A DNA stretch of 64,000 nucleotides, taken from Deltaproteobacteria bacterium (GTDB lineage: Bacteria > Desulfobacterota > Syntrophorhabdia > Syntrophorhabdales > Syntrophorhabdaceae). A model generated the notes under the pieces. That model made no database searches. It was not told the DNA's origin and worked only from the letters and a program-made list of their open reading frames with translations. The DNA lies in contig JAKLET010000002.1 of NCBI GenBank assembly GCA_022711595.1, positions 62,001 to 126,000 on the forward strand. The letters are read 5' to 3'. Positions 41,141 through 49,525 of the stretch are shown here, one piece after another (the first letter of the stretch is position 1; every line of letters starts with the position of its first letter). The position numbers and the translations under genes are program-made.

Positions 41141-42207
41141 TATCTTGTACCCTGCCTTTCTGTGTGGATCTTTTTCAGGATTTCGAAGACCTCATCGGGA
41201 AAGATCGTCATGAGGCATTCGCGGGTCTTGCAGGCCTTGTTCTTGCAGGGGCTGCAGCTGATATCCTTCCTGACGATGACGCTGTTTTTTGAATAGGGAC
41301 GGTTGACCACGACGTCTGTGGGGCCGAAGATGCTTAAGACCGGTATGCCGGCAGCCGATGCGAGGTGGGTTGTCCCCGTGTCGCCCCCGATATACGCGTC
41401 GACACTTGCAAGAAGCGCATGGAGCTGGGCAATATCCGTCTGGCAGGCAAGCCGGGTATTGTTTCCGGCCAGGGCCGCGAGCCTTTGCGCCTCCTCGCGC
41501 TCTCCGGGCCCCCATATGATGATAACGGTGCCTCCCAGCTCTTTCTCTATGCGGCCGATGAGGTCGGCGTATCTGTCGAGGGGCCACCGTTTGAAAGAGG
41601 AATCCCTGCTGGCGAAGGGGTTTACCGCGAAGACGGGTGATCGGATATCACGTGAACGGAAAAACTCATCTATGTATGCCTTCGCGCTGTCATGGACCGC
41701 GAGGGGGACATCAGGTATGCCGTTCTCATAACCGAGACGGCGGGCGATGAGCATGTTGCGCTCGATCTTGTGGATCCTTTTTTCAGGCCCGTCCACCCGT
41801 TCTTGGTAGAAAAGATGACTGAAGTCTTTCGCGAATGTCCTGCCGAAACCTATCCGTTTCTTTCCGTGCGCGAGCAGCATAAGGGCCACGCTCTTCGCGA
41901 TGCCATGGAAATCGATGATGAGGTCGTATTCACGTTGTCGAAGAATTTTCAGAAAATCCTTGAGGATATACAGCGTGGTGGGCAGGTGTCCGCCTTTGAG
42001 ATGGCGCATGAGGGCGCTCCGGGGGAAAAAAATGACCTCGTCAATGAAACCCTGCCGGGCAATTATCCCGGAAACGGCGCCCTCTACAAGCCAGGAAATA
42101 TGGGCATCGGGAAAGCGGAGCCTGATCGCCTGTACTGCAGGCACGCTCATGAGGACGTCTCCCAGGGAACTGAGCCGGATTATGAGGATGTTACGTGGAC
42201 CGGCCAT
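41140..42207 (-). CDS. LPS heptosyltransferase (GT9, WaaC-like)
   Basis: A 355-aa GT9 enzyme: RNILIIRLSSLGDVLMSVPAVQAIRLRFPDAHISWLVE, FHGIAKSVALMLLAHGKKRIGF, FAVNPFASRDSSFKRWPLDRYADLI and YIGGDTGTTHLASAAGIPVLSIFGPT. Its opening and GGDTGTTHLA loop fit heptosyltransferase I/II; with the WaaF-like enzyme it probably builds the inner-core heptoses. A Cys-rich end (SCSPCKNKACKTRECL) is like that of the other GT9. It overlaps the upstream thioesterase by 17 bp. Confidence 0.88.
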   Translation of the reverse strand: MAGPRNILIIRLSSLGDVLMSVPAVQAIRLRFPDAHISWLVEGAVSGIIARQGFIDEVIFFPRSALMRHLKGGHLPTTLYILKDFLKILRQREYDLIIDFHGIAKSVALMLLAHGKKRIGFGRTFAKDFSHLFYQERVDGPEKRIHKIERNMLIARRLGYENGIPDVPLAVHDSAKAYIDEFFRSRDIRSPVFAVNPFASRDSSFKRWPLDRYADLIGRIEKELGGTVIIIWGPGEREEAQRLAALAGNNTRLACQTDIAQLHALLASVDAYIGGDTGTTHLASAAGIPVLSIFGPTDVVVNRPYSKNSVIVRKDISCSPCKNKACKTRECLMTIFPDEVFEILKKIHTERQGTR

Positions 42208-42628
42208 CTCGCAGTATTTCTACGATATTCTGAGGCAGGGCGACGGGTTTTCTGTTTTCGGCGTTGATGCAGATATGTTTCGTTTTTCCTTCAACAAGAA
42301 GTGTCCCGTCCAGGGTTACTTCATAGTGGAATGTCATGCCCCGTGATCTGAGTTCCGTCATCCGCGTCCTGACGGTGAGGACGTCATCGTAGGTGGCTGA
42401 ATTGTAGTACTTGGCCTCGAGGCCCACAACGACAAGGAGATAACCCATTTCCTCCAGTTCGCGGTACGTGTAACCCTTCCGCCGTATGTATTCGCTGCGC
42501 GCCACCTCGAAAAAAGCGGGGTAATTTCCGTAATATACAACGCCCATCCTGTCCGTGTCGGCGTATCGGACGCGGACGGGCACGTCGGTGTACCCTCCAT
42601 TATCATGTTCATGAGTATGCCTTTTCAT
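42191..42628 (-). CDS. Acyl-CoA thioesterase (YbgC/4-hydroxybenzoyl-CoA type)
   Basis: A 145-aa hotdog-fold thioesterase. The active-site motif RVRYADTDRMGVVYYGNYPAFFEVARSEY (YxDTDxxGxVYYGNY, catalytic Asp) is intact. YbgC proteins hydrolyse acyl-CoA and are often linked with the cell envelope; here it opens the heptosyltransferase run and follows a radical-SAM gene after 2 bp. Substrate unknown. Confidence 0.9.
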   Translation of the reverse strand: MKRHTHEHDNGGYTDVPVRVRYADTDRMGVVYYGNYPAFFEVARSEYIRRKGYTYRELEEMGYLLVVVGLEAKYYNSATYDDVLTVRTRMTELRSRGMTFHYEVTLDGTLLVEGKTKHICINAENRKPVALPQNIVEILRDGRST

Positions 42629-42630
42629 TA

Positions 42631-43506
42631 TCAGAGGGCCCTCATGAATTCCGGGCGGAGCATTGAAGGGTCCCGCCGGGCGAGGACGTGTTCGATCGCC
42701 TTTAAGGTCTTTTCCTTTTCATCGGGAAGCCACGCCTTGACGGGAAGGTAATTGGACGCGTGGTTCGACGCGAAATACATACGTTCGACGTTTATGTTCT
42801 TTATCATGATGTAGAGCTCTTCGAGGAGCATGTAGGGGTCGGGGACAACAAAGGTGCCCTCTTTGACCTGCCTGGCAAGCACTGTTCCGGGTACGACGAT
42901 GACGCTGAGCGCTCCTGCATAATCTGGCTTGATCCTGCTCAGGAACTTGCCTGTCTCCTCGGCGTGTATCCTGCTGCGCTCCACGCCGCCAAGTCCGAGA
43001 AGTACCGTCACAGAAAGGAGTATCCCGGCGTCCTTAATTCTTTTTGCGGCCTCGGCGGTCTTGTCGAGGAGCGTTCCCTTGCTGACCCTGTCAAGGACGA
43101 CCTGATCGCCGGATTCCACACCGAGATAGACGATGCCGACGCCAAGGTCTTTCAGGGTTTTCAATTCTTCAATGGACTTTTTAAGGATCGACTTCGTGTT
43201 CCCGTAAACGCCGATGCGTTCAAGTTTGGGAAATGCGCCCTTGACGAGCTCAACGATAGGCAGAAGGGTCTTCTGCGGGATGATGAGCGCGTCGCCGTCG
43301 GCAAGGAACACCTTCTTTATGTACCGGGCATACTGCTTTGCCTCGTTCACGTCTTCTTTTATCTCGTCAAGGGATCTGACGCGGAATTTCTTGTCTTTAA
43401 AAGAACCGCAAAAGGTACATTTGTTGTGAGAGCACCCGATGGTGACCTGGAGGATGAGACTGTCCGCCTCGCTTGGCGGTCTGTAAATAGTTCCTTCGTA
43501 TTTCAT
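42631..43506 (-). CDS. Radical SAM protein with CX4CX2C motif
   Basis: A 291-aa radical-SAM protein. The cluster motif reads GCSHNKCTFCGSF near residue 25, that is CX4CX2C rather than CX3CX2C, a spacing known for a family with GCSxNxCTFCxMYK-type motifs. Later motifs IGVYGNTKSIL, VYLGVESGDQVVLDRVSKG and LLGLGGVERSRIHAEET are Elp3-domain-like. Function unknown. It overlaps the ftsB-like gene by 4 bp. Confidence 0.85.
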   Translation of the reverse strand: MKYEGTIYRPPSEADSLILQVTIGCSHNKCTFCGSFKDKKFRVRSLDEIKEDVNEAKQYARYIKKVFLADGDALIIPQKTLLPIVELVKGAFPKLERIGVYGNTKSILKKSIEELKTLKDLGVGIVYLGVESGDQVVLDRVSKGTLLDKTAEAAKRIKDAGILLSVTVLLGLGGVERSRIHAEETGKFLSRIKPDYAGALSVIVVPGTVLARQVKEGTFVVPDPYMLLEELYIMIKNINVERMYFASNHASNYLPVKAWLPDEKEKTLKAIEHVLARRDPSMLRPEFMRAL

Positions 43507-43781
43507 GGTTCAACCCTGTACACCTTTTCCCCTTCTCTTACGAAACCGTGTTTCTTTCTGACCATCTCTTCCAGGTACCCGTCATCTGTCCGGATCCTGC
43601 CCAGCTCCCGCGTGAGTGTTGAGTTCTCGTCTTCGATCTGCATGATGGACAGCCTGGCGGTTCTGATCTTCAGTTTCACTTTCAATAGATCGTATATCCC
43701 GCCGTCCATGAAAATGAGGTGAAAGAAAACAGTTGAGAGAAAGATTATAAATCCGTATCTCTTTACGGGATTTTCTGTCAT
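43503..43781 (-). CDS. FtsB/DivIC-family cell-division protein
   Basis: A 92-aa protein with a short N-terminus, one membrane helix (about residues 9-28), a coiled coil (DLLKVKLKIRTARLSIMQIEDENSTLTREL) and the C-terminal EEMVRKKHGFVREGEKVYRV typical of FtsB/DivIC. Such proteins bind FtsL and FtsQ at the septum and help to activate peptidoglycan synthesis. The start lies 3 nt after the predicted +1 of the promoter at 43791-43819 and has AAGGA in front. It begins the seven-gene run ending with hldA. Confidence 0.85.
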   Translation of the reverse strand: MTENPVKRYGFIIFLSTVFFHLIFMDGGIYDLLKVKLKIRTARLSIMQIEDENSTLTRELGRIRTDDGYLEEMVRKKHGFVREGEKVYRVEP

Positions 43782-43790
43782 GCTTCCTTT

Positions 43791-43819
43791 ATATTAAAGG
43801 CACTTAACTAAAAAGTCAA
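43791..43819 (-). promoter_or_regulatory. Promoter of the ftsB-like to hldA gene run
   Basis: On the minus strand TTGACT (43814-43819), 17 bp, TAATAT (43791-43796); the predicted +1 is at about 43784, 3 nt before the ATG. Confidence 0.55.
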
Positions 43820-43851
43820 CCCGGGAACTGAAAACCTGGGCGAAAGGGTTA

Positions 43852-44832
43852 TTACGGAATATACAGACCGAGGGTCTCGCGCACCTCATCCATCGTGGTT
43901 TTTGCTATAGCGCCGCAGGCTGCGGCCCCCTTCGCGAGGACATCCTCGATGTAGCCCATGTCTTTGCCGAGGGCAAGCGCCTTTTCCCGGATGGGCGTGA
44001 GCTCATTTTTCAGGTTCCCGAAGAGCATCTTCTTGCAGTCTATGCAGCCGATGCCCGCTGTTTTGCATCCCTTGTCGATCTCAAGAAGCATGTTATTGTC
44101 CGAGAAGGCCCGGTGGATGGTGTAAATGTTGCAGACGGCAGGGTCGCCTGGATCGTTTCTTCGGACCCTGTTCACGTCCGTTACGGCGGTGCGCAGCTTT
44201 TCCCATATCTCCCCTTCTTCTTCAAGGATGCCGATGTAGTTGTTCAGGGTCTTCGACATCTTTGACTGGCCGTCGACCCCGAGGATCTTCGGTGCCATCG
44301 AGAGGATCTCCTGCGGTTCGGGGAAGATGGGTTTGAAGCGGCCGTTGAATTTCCGGGCTATCTCCCTGGAGAGCTCGATATGCTGCACCTGATCTTCGCC
44401 GACGGGCACAAAACCGGCTTTGTAGAGGAGGATGTCGGCGGCTTGAAGAACAGGGTAGCTCATGAGCCCCATGTTGATGTTCGAACGGTGCTGTTTCGCC
44501 TTGTCCTTGAACTGCGTCATCCGTTCCACCTCGCCGATGGGTGTGACGGTGTCAAAGATCCAGGCCAGTTCGGTATGCTCCCGGACGTGGGACTGGACGA
44601 AGATATTGGCATTTTCCGGCGAAAGGCCGCATGCCAGAAGGATGAGGGCGGCGTCGAGCGTCCGCCGTCTCATTTCCTCTATGGGATACTCGACGGTGAT
44701 GGCATGGTAATCGACGACACAGAATATGCAGTCGTATTCCCCGGTGAGGTAGACCCAGTTCCGGATGGCGCCGACGTAGTTGCCCAGGTGTATATCGCCT
44801 GTCGGCTGTATGCCGCTGAAGATCCTTTTCAT
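43852..44832 (-). CDS. trpS: Tryptophanyl-tRNA synthetase
   Basis: A 326-aa class I synthetase. HIGH-type motif in SGIQPTGDIHLGNYVGAIRNW, KMSKS-type motif in DGQSKMSKTLNNYIG. The normal start at 44832 has GGAGGAAAG; the longer frame begins in the promoter. A Cys-x2-Cys-like group in IGCIDCKKMLFGNL near residue 262 is common in bacterial TrpRS C-terminal parts. A promoter (44885-44913) and an overlapping inverted repeat lie upstream; the leader has no run of Trp codons. Confidence 0.96.
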   Translation of the reverse strand: MKRIFSGIQPTGDIHLGNYVGAIRNWVYLTGEYDCIFCVVDYHAITVEYPIEEMRRRTLDAALILLACGLSPENANIFVQSHVREHTELAWIFDTVTPIGEVERMTQFKDKAKQHRSNINMGLMSYPVLQAADILLYKAGFVPVGEDQVQHIELSREIARKFNGRFKPIFPEPQEILSMAPKILGVDGQSKMSKTLNNYIGILEEEGEIWEKLRTAVTDVNRVRRNDPGDPAVCNIYTIHRAFSDNNMLLEIDKGCKTAGIGCIDCKKMLFGNLKNELTPIREKALALGKDMGYIEDVLAKGAAACGAIAKTTMDEVRETLGLYIP

Positions 44833-44873
44833 CTTTCCTCCGTTATTGAACAAAAAAGGTCTTTTTTCCGATT

Positions 44874-44896
44874 TTGTTGTGTCTAATCTACAACAA
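44874..44896. promoter_or_regulatory. Inverted repeat over the trpS -10 region
   Basis: TTGTTGT (44874-44880) and ACAACAA (44890-44896) form a 7-bp inverted repeat with a 9-bp centre that contains most of the -10 box (44885-44890). It could be an operator, or chance in A/T-rich DNA. Confidence 0.35.
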
Positions 44897-44913
44897 ATGG
44901 CAGAGCAAATCAA
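44885..44913 (-). promoter_or_regulatory. Promoter of trpS
   Basis: On the minus strand TTGATT (44908-44913), 17 bp, TAGATT (44885-44890); leader about 46 nt. Confidence 0.5.
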
Positions 44914-44951
44914 TTTTTAAGGGTTCAGGGCCGGAGCCCGGGGGTCAGAGA

Positions 44952-44990
44952 AAAAAAGCAAAAGCGGATGTTATCTGCTTTTGCTTTTTT
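44952..44990. terminator. Intrinsic terminator, probably bidirectional
   Basis: AAAAAAGCAAAAGC (44952-44965) pairs with GCTTTTGCTTTTTT (44977-44990). It lies 29 bp past the stop of the response-regulator gene and its A/T arms give a U-run in either direction. Confidence 0.85.
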
Positions 44991-45018
44991 CTGGATCCTG
45001 AGCCCTGTTTTTCGGTCT

Positions 45019-45507
45019 CTATTTAGTCCATTCCCTCCAGGTGAGCCCTGTTTTCTTTTCCCAGTCGGATTCGAATCTCTCCGTGAAGAAGGTGTGCAGT
45101 TTTTCGAACAGCCTTGTCCAGCCTGTCTGGAAGTCGTTCGCAAGGACGTCTTCGAGAAATGGAACGACCTCGCCCAGCTTGTCCTTCGGCAGGTATGCAC
45201 GCGCTTTCATCTCGTAAGACCTTTTCAGTGCATCGGCACTCAGGGCATGTGCCGTCAGCATGGCGACCTTCATGTTCTTTTTGACCGCCATATCAAGGAG
45301 GTCGAAGCCACGCACACCCATAATGTCAAGAACAACGATATCGTAATCCTTCGATTCGAGGAGTTTGGAAGCGGTCTCGAAACTGGTTGCCGTATCCAGG
45401 GTGCATTTCGGACAGGCATCCATGATCTCTTCTTCAAGTACCTTGAGAACATCAGGCTCATCGTCGACTGCCAGGATCTTCTTGCCGTTAAGAATTGATT
45501 CAGCCAT
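45019..45507 (-). CDS. Single-domain response regulator
   Basis: A 162-aa protein: a CheY-like receiver (10-125) with VDDE, phospho-acceptor Asp61 (VVLDIMGVRG), Thr in AMLTAHA and Lys in AYLPKDKLG, then a 40-residue tail rich in aromatic residues (WTRLFEKLHTFFTERFESDWEKKTGLTW) with no DNA-binding domain. GGAGG lies 5 bp before the start. It follows a soluble kinase gene (30-bp gap) and, upstream, a GAF kinase; the three probably form one phosphorelay. The output is unknown, possibly protein binding. Confidence 0.9.
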   Translation of the reverse strand: MAESILNGKKILAVDDEPDVLKVLEEEIMDACPKCTLDTATSFETASKLLESKDYDIVVLDIMGVRGFDLLDMAVKKNMKVAMLTAHALSADALKRSYEMKARAYLPKDKLGEVVPFLEDVLANDFQTGWTRLFEKLHTFFTERFESDWEKKTGLTWREWTK

Positions 45508-45536
45508 TATAACCTCCTTTTTGTTTTAAGGTAATA

Positions 45537-46274
45537 TCACAGGGGAGGAATACGTACAGTGAAACAGGAACCTGCCCCTTCACCGCTTTTCAATGAGATC
45601 TCCCCCCTCATTGTTTCGACAAGGCTTTTCACGCAGGAAAGGCCGAAGCCAAGCCCCTCCGGTCCGCCTTTTTTCTCCTTGATATTGAAAAAACGCTTGA
45701 ATATATAATTCTGTTTTTCTTTCGGGATCCCCTGGCCGTCGTCCTCCACAGAGACCATCAGGTCGACATCTCCCGAGATATTGAGCTTCATCATTTCTTT
45801 TCTGTATTTCAGGGCATTAGAGATGAGGTTCCGCAGTATCTGGCGTATCTTTTTCTGGTCATGGTTAAAGGGTGCAAGGCCGTATTTCCCTGAAATATCG
45901 ATAAAGATGCCGTTTTTTGCGAGGACATCGCTGAATGAGGCGTCATCACAGACTCTTGCCAGTTCTTCCCCGACAGCGGGGGCAACGACCTCAACGGCGT
46001 CCATCAGTGCATCCTTGAGGATGTCGGCGATGAGAAACTGTTCTTTCCTGAAAAGCCCTTCTTCGGACCGGTATACCTCGATGATCTCCTGGAGAAGCGC
46101 CTTTGCCTTGTCGGTGTTGCGCAATATCCGCTTGAAGACATCTTTCTGGTATTCATTATACGGACCGTACTTGTCTTCCTTGTTGATAAGGTTGCTGACG
46201 CTTGTCGATACGATTGACAGAGGACCGGTGAGATCGTGTATCAACAGATCGATTAACTGGTCTTTAGTGGCCAT
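45537..46274 (-). CDS. Soluble histidine kinase without sensor domain
   Basis: A 245-aa kinase core only: His13 in LLIHDLTGPLSIVS, a helical dimerisation part, then an ATPase domain with QILRNLISNALKYR (N-box), VEDDGQGIP (G1), GPEGLGFGLSC (G2). There is no membrane helix or sensor region, so it must receive a signal from a partner, perhaps the GAF kinase 36 bp upstream. HDLTGPL rather than HEI/LRTPL is the variant of HisKA_2/HDL-type kinases. Its gene lies between the GAF kinase and the single-domain regulator. Confidence 0.87.
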   Translation of the reverse strand: MATKDQLIDLLIHDLTGPLSIVSTSVSNLINKEDKYGPYNEYQKDVFKRILRNTDKAKALLQEIIEVYRSEEGLFRKEQFLIADILKDALMDAVEVVAPAVGEELARVCDDASFSDVLAKNGIFIDISGKYGLAPFNHDQKKIRQILRNLISNALKYRKEMMKLNISGDVDLMVSVEDDGQGIPKEKQNYIFKRFFNIKEKKGGPEGLGFGLSCVKSLVETMRGEISLKSGEGAGSCFTVRIPPL

Positions 46275-46309
46275 ATAACGAACCCTTTAATGCGCTGGAA
46301 TAGTCATTC

Positions 46310-47872
46310 CTAACTGTTTGTAAGATATTCTGCCGCAGCGGGAAAAGTCAAATAAAAAGTACTTCCTCCCGATGCGAGGCAGCCTTCCCGGTCCACTATG
46401 TGAGGGCATTCGGAGATCCTGCCCGGGCAGAGGTCTCTGTCGGTGGGGATGTGGATGCACCGGGAGCTCTCCATGGTGATCGAAAAACCGAAACGCCGGC
46501 CGTAGATCTTCATCTGAAGAAGGTCGAGCCCTTTTCCTCCGGCGCCGAACTCGTAGGCCTTTTTTGAGCCGTACAGGTCGGTGTCCTGCGTATGGAAAAG
46601 GCCCTCGAATATATTTTTTTTGTTCTCCTCGGTAATGCCTACACCGCGGTCCCGGACGGCTATCGCCGTGCCGTTGTCTTTTCGTTCCAGGGACATTTCC
46701 ACGAGGCCGCCGTCGGGCGTATTTTCAACGGCATTCTTGAGAAGCCCCGCGACCATATCCTGAATAATGACGCTGTCCATGAAAACGGTCAGATCCTTTT
46801 CCCCGCGGAGGCGAAGCTCGATGTCGCGGTGCGGTGCGGTATGGCGGATTTCGGAAAGGGCCCTTTCGGCCGTGGCATACAGGTCTACCAGACTGAGCGA
46901 ATCGTTGCCCGGCGGAACATACCCGGCGATCCATTCCTTCAGGGTCTGACGCAGTTCCATTGTATTTGGAGGCAGCCCGCTTCCAGAGGTTTCCAGTTTT
47001 TTCCAGAGGCGCTCGAACTCGTCGACTATGTTCTCGTTCTCGATCTCTCGATAGGTTCTTATGATCTTTTCCGATTCCTCCTGCACCTCGAAAAGCCTTT
47101 TCATATAGTGCTTCAGGACGGGGAAGTACTTTTCCACCGACGGGTCGTTGAACTGTTTTTCGACTTTTCTCTTGAGGATGCGCAAATATCCCTGGATGAG
47201 GGCAAGGGGCGTTTTTAATTCATGGGAGAGATGGTCAAGGGCCTTACCTTTTGCCCTGTTGAGGCGTTCCAGTTCTTTTCTGGATTCTTCAAGGGTGTCC
47301 ATACGGGCCTTCTGGAGCTGGGCGATCTCGATGAACACGGCCGCATGGTTGTTGAAGATCCTGAGGATCTCTTCATCTTCACCGGTAAAGGTCCCTTCAC
47401 GCTTGTTGATGATCTGGATGACCCCCAGCGGCGGACCGGACCTGCCAAAAAAAGGCATACAAAGCAAGCTTTTTGTCCGGTAGCCGGTCATCTCGTCAAT
47501 GTACCGGAAGAAGCGGGGGTCCTCGTAGGCATCCTCGACATTGATGGTTTCGCCGGTATGGAAACAGTGTCCTGCTATTCCCACCCTGGATGGTGTGCGC
47601 AGCACTTTTCCCTCAACCTCAAGGGGCATTTTCGTCCACAACTCATCGGTTTTGGGATCGTAAAGAAGGATCGTGAACCTGTCGGCATCCATTACCGTTT
47701 TTGCCTTTGACGCTATCTGGAGGAGCATTTCATCGAGTTGAAGATCCAGGCCGATGAGCTGGCCGAGTTCCAGCATGGACCTGAGCCTGCGCTCCGATGC
47801 CGTAAGCGCGCTTTCGCAGACCAAAAGGGCCCCTTGATTGTCGATCTTGTTGTTCATGTTCATTTCCGACAT
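46310..47872 (-). CDS. GAF-domain histidine kinase with cysteine-rich insertion
   Basis: A 520-aa soluble kinase: GAF domain (about 30-185, MDADRFTILLYDPKTDEL, LLCMPFFG), dimerisation domain with His217 in LDHLSHELKTPLALI, long helical part, ATPase domain (N-box LLKNAVENTP, G1 RDRGVGI, G2 FGAGGKGLDLLQ). Before the end lies an insertion with four Cys (RCIHIPTDRDLCPGRISECPHIVDREGC), which may bind metal or sense redox state. GAF domains bind small ligands or cyclic nucleotides. It is the first gene of the 47.9-45.0 kb kinase run, behind the promoter 47902-47930. Confidence 0.87.
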   Translation of the reverse strand: MSEMNMNNKIDNQGALLVCESALTASERRLRSMLELGQLIGLDLQLDEMLLQIASKAKTVMDADRFTILLYDPKTDELWTKMPLEVEGKVLRTPSRVGIAGHCFHTGETINVEDAYEDPRFFRYIDEMTGYRTKSLLCMPFFGRSGPPLGVIQIINKREGTFTGEDEEILRIFNNHAAVFIEIAQLQKARMDTLEESRKELERLNRAKGKALDHLSHELKTPLALIQGYLRILKRKVEKQFNDPSVEKYFPVLKHYMKRLFEVQEESEKIIRTYREIENENIVDEFERLWKKLETSGSGLPPNTMELRQTLKEWIAGYVPPGNDSLSLVDLYATAERALSEIRHTAPHRDIELRLRGEKDLTVFMDSVIIQDMVAGLLKNAVENTPDGGLVEMSLERKDNGTAIAVRDRGVGITEENKKNIFEGLFHTQDTDLYGSKKAYEFGAGGKGLDLLQMKIYGRRFGFSITMESSRCIHIPTDRDLCPGRISECPHIVDREGCLASGGSTFYLTFPAAAEYLTNS

Positions 47873-47901
47873 AAGATCTTCCAGCTATTGCGGATGCTCA
47901 T

Positions 47902-47930
47902 AATATTCGACAGGCATGACGGTCTGTCAA
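47902..47930 (-). promoter_or_regulatory. Promoter of the GAF-kinase operon
   Basis: On the minus strand TTGACA (47925-47930), 17 bp, AATATT (47902-47907). Leader about 23 nt with GGAAG as ribosome site. Confidence 0.5.
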
Positions 47931-47946
47931 GGAGCCTTTAAGCCTT

Positions 47947-48597
47947 TCATTTGCCCGCCCTGTCCTTGAGGGCGGTGCGAATGTCGCCTATGATCTGTCC
48001 GGAGAGCTTTTTCATTGCCTCGCTGAGTCCGGCCGCCAGCCCGTCGGGAGAATGCTCCCCTGTGGGGACCGAATGGGTGTATTGTTTCTGGAAGACGACC
48101 TGTTCGACGGGGTTTTTCTGGGCCGTATCGAGAAGGGTCACGCGCACGCTCAGGAGCGCCTTGTCGGGAGAGGTTTCCGTGGATTCGCAAAACTCGTCGA
48201 TGTGACCGTCCAGGATGTACCGCGACAGGTCGCTGTCATAGGAAGAGTATGTGCCTTTGAACAGCCCGGCCTCGGTGATGTCGCGAAGGATGAAACCGCT
48301 CACCATATCGGCAGGGTTCACGCGCCACCGGCTGTAATTGTATGTGTCATAGCGGTACGGCCGCGTCTTGATCACCATCGCGGTGGTATTGAAAGCGGGC
48401 GCCACGGAAAAACGCTCGACGCGGATGAGTTCGTCGAATTGCGCCGGTCCTTTAGCAGTCACCGCGGATGTGTAATCAAGGGTGTACTGGTCGATCACGT
48501 AAGGCGGTTTGGTCCTGCCGAAACAGCCCGTGATCAGCGTCAGGCAGAGAGTGGAGAAAAAGAAAAGCGCGAAGATGCGTTTTGCGGATAGTCTCAT
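47947..48597 (-). CDS. ABC-type transport auxiliary lipoprotein (PqiC-like)
   Basis: A 216-aa lipoprotein with lipobox LITGCFG (Cys near 24). YVIDQYTLDYTS and a beta-rich body (IRVERFSVAPAFNTTAMVIKTRPYRYDTYNYSRW), and SDLSRYILDGHIDEF are features of the ABC-type transport auxiliary component family (PqiC/YmbA-like), the outer-membrane-linked partners of MCE systems. The start at 48597 follows GAGGTG. It is the last gene of the Mla operon, 4 bp after mlaD, and probably links the periplasmic transporter to the outer membrane. Confidence 0.86.
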   Translation of the reverse strand: MRLSAKRIFALFFFSTLCLTLITGCFGRTKPPYVIDQYTLDYTSAVTAKGPAQFDELIRVERFSVAPAFNTTAMVIKTRPYRYDTYNYSRWRVNPADMVSGFILRDITEAGLFKGTYSSYDSDLSRYILDGHIDEFCESTETSPDKALLSVRVTLLDTAQKNPVEQVVFQKQYTHSVPTGEHSPDGLAAGLSEAMKKLSGQIIGDIRTALKDRAGK

Positions 48598-48601
48598 GTT
48601 T

Positions 48602-49525
48602 TCACCTCTTCTTGGGGGGTGGATCACTGAACAGGATGTCAGACGGGTCCGCCTTGAGCCTGTCTATGAGCAGGTCGAGGTTTTCCGATGCCCTGCGCAG
48701 GTTCTCGCTGGTTATCTGGACCTCCGTAGTGATGACCTTCGATCTGCGTGAGAGATCGTCGATGAGCCTGTTTGTCTTTGCCGTGGTCTCGGCGAGCTTC
48801 ATGTTGTTCAATTCTTCCTTGATCTTCTTTATCGTCGCTTTTGCTTCGCGTATCGTATCGCGAGCATCGGTTATGATCTCGTCAGCCCTGCCGTCGCCTA
48901 TCATCCTGGACAGCTTATTGGCTGAATCAGCGAGCGTGTCCGTCATGTTCTCGAGGTTGGTGATTATTTTGGTCATTTTCTGACCGCTGAAGAACTTGTT
49001 TATACTGGATGTCGCCGACACAAGCTCGTCCGAGATGGCCTTGAAATCCACTTTGTTAAGTTTTTTCACCACGTCGTCCACGCCGGAAACGATCTCCTGG
49101 ATCTCGGACGGGTTGGAAGGGATCAGCGGGTAATCGGGTTCGAAGTTGATCTGGGGCGTCCGTTCCACGTCCCCCTTTTTTCTGTGGTCGAGTTCAACGT
49201 AAACGATGCCCGTAATACCCGCCATCTTCAGTTTGGCGATCGTCTTGTTTGCCGCGTCGCCGGTGAAGTTGATCTTCATGACCACTTCAATGAGACGGTA
49301 ATCGGGGGCGACATTGATCTTTTCCACCATGCCGATGTCCACACCTCTGTATTTCACGCTGGAGTCGACCTGGAGGCCCTGGACGGATTCGTCGAAATAA
49401 GTGACAAAACGGTCACCTTTCTTTAAATATTGTGAAGCGCCGAGCCAGACAATGGTGCCCACCGCTATCAGGGTCCCCGCGAGCACGAAGAACCCCACCA
49501 GGAAATAGGTCTTCTTTTTTATCAT
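48602..49525 (-). CDS. mlaD: MCE-domain protein MlaD
   Basis: A 307-aa protein: an N-terminal membrane helix (about 6-27), an MCE domain (about 38-115, GLQVDSSVKYRGVDIGMVEKI, VVMKINFTGDAANKT, LKMAGITGIVYVELD) and a long helical, Lys/Asp-rich C-terminal part (ITNLENMTDTLADSANKLSRMI, DDLSRRSKVITTEVQ). MlaD forms the hexameric periplasmic ring of the Mla phospholipid transporter. The tail is longer than in E. coli MlaD (183 aa) and could build a tunnel as in other MCE proteins. It overlaps mlaF by ATGA. Confidence 0.92.
   Translation of the reverse strand: MIKKKTYFLVGFFVLAGTLIAVGTIVWLGASQYLKKGDRFVTYFDESVQGLQVDSSVKYRGVDIGMVEKINVAPDYRLIEVVMKINFTGDAANKTIAKLKMAGITGIVYVELDHRKKGDVERTPQINFEPDYPLIPSNPSEIQEIVSGVDDVVKKLNKVDFKAISDELVSATSSINKFFSGQKMTKIITNLENMTDTLADSANKLSRMIGDGRADEIITDARDTIREAKATIKKIKEELNNMKLAETTAKTNRLIDDLSRRSKVITTEVQITSENLRRASENLDLLIDRLKADPSDILFSDPPPKKR

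Noticed and set aside
40142-41296. Plus-strand ORF opposite the B12-type radical SAM gene
   Set aside because: Shadow frame without domain signature; the minus strand has clear motifs.
44833-44884. T-box or Trp leader peptide before trpS
   Set aside because: The leader is only about 46 nt with no Trp-codon run and no T-box sequence.
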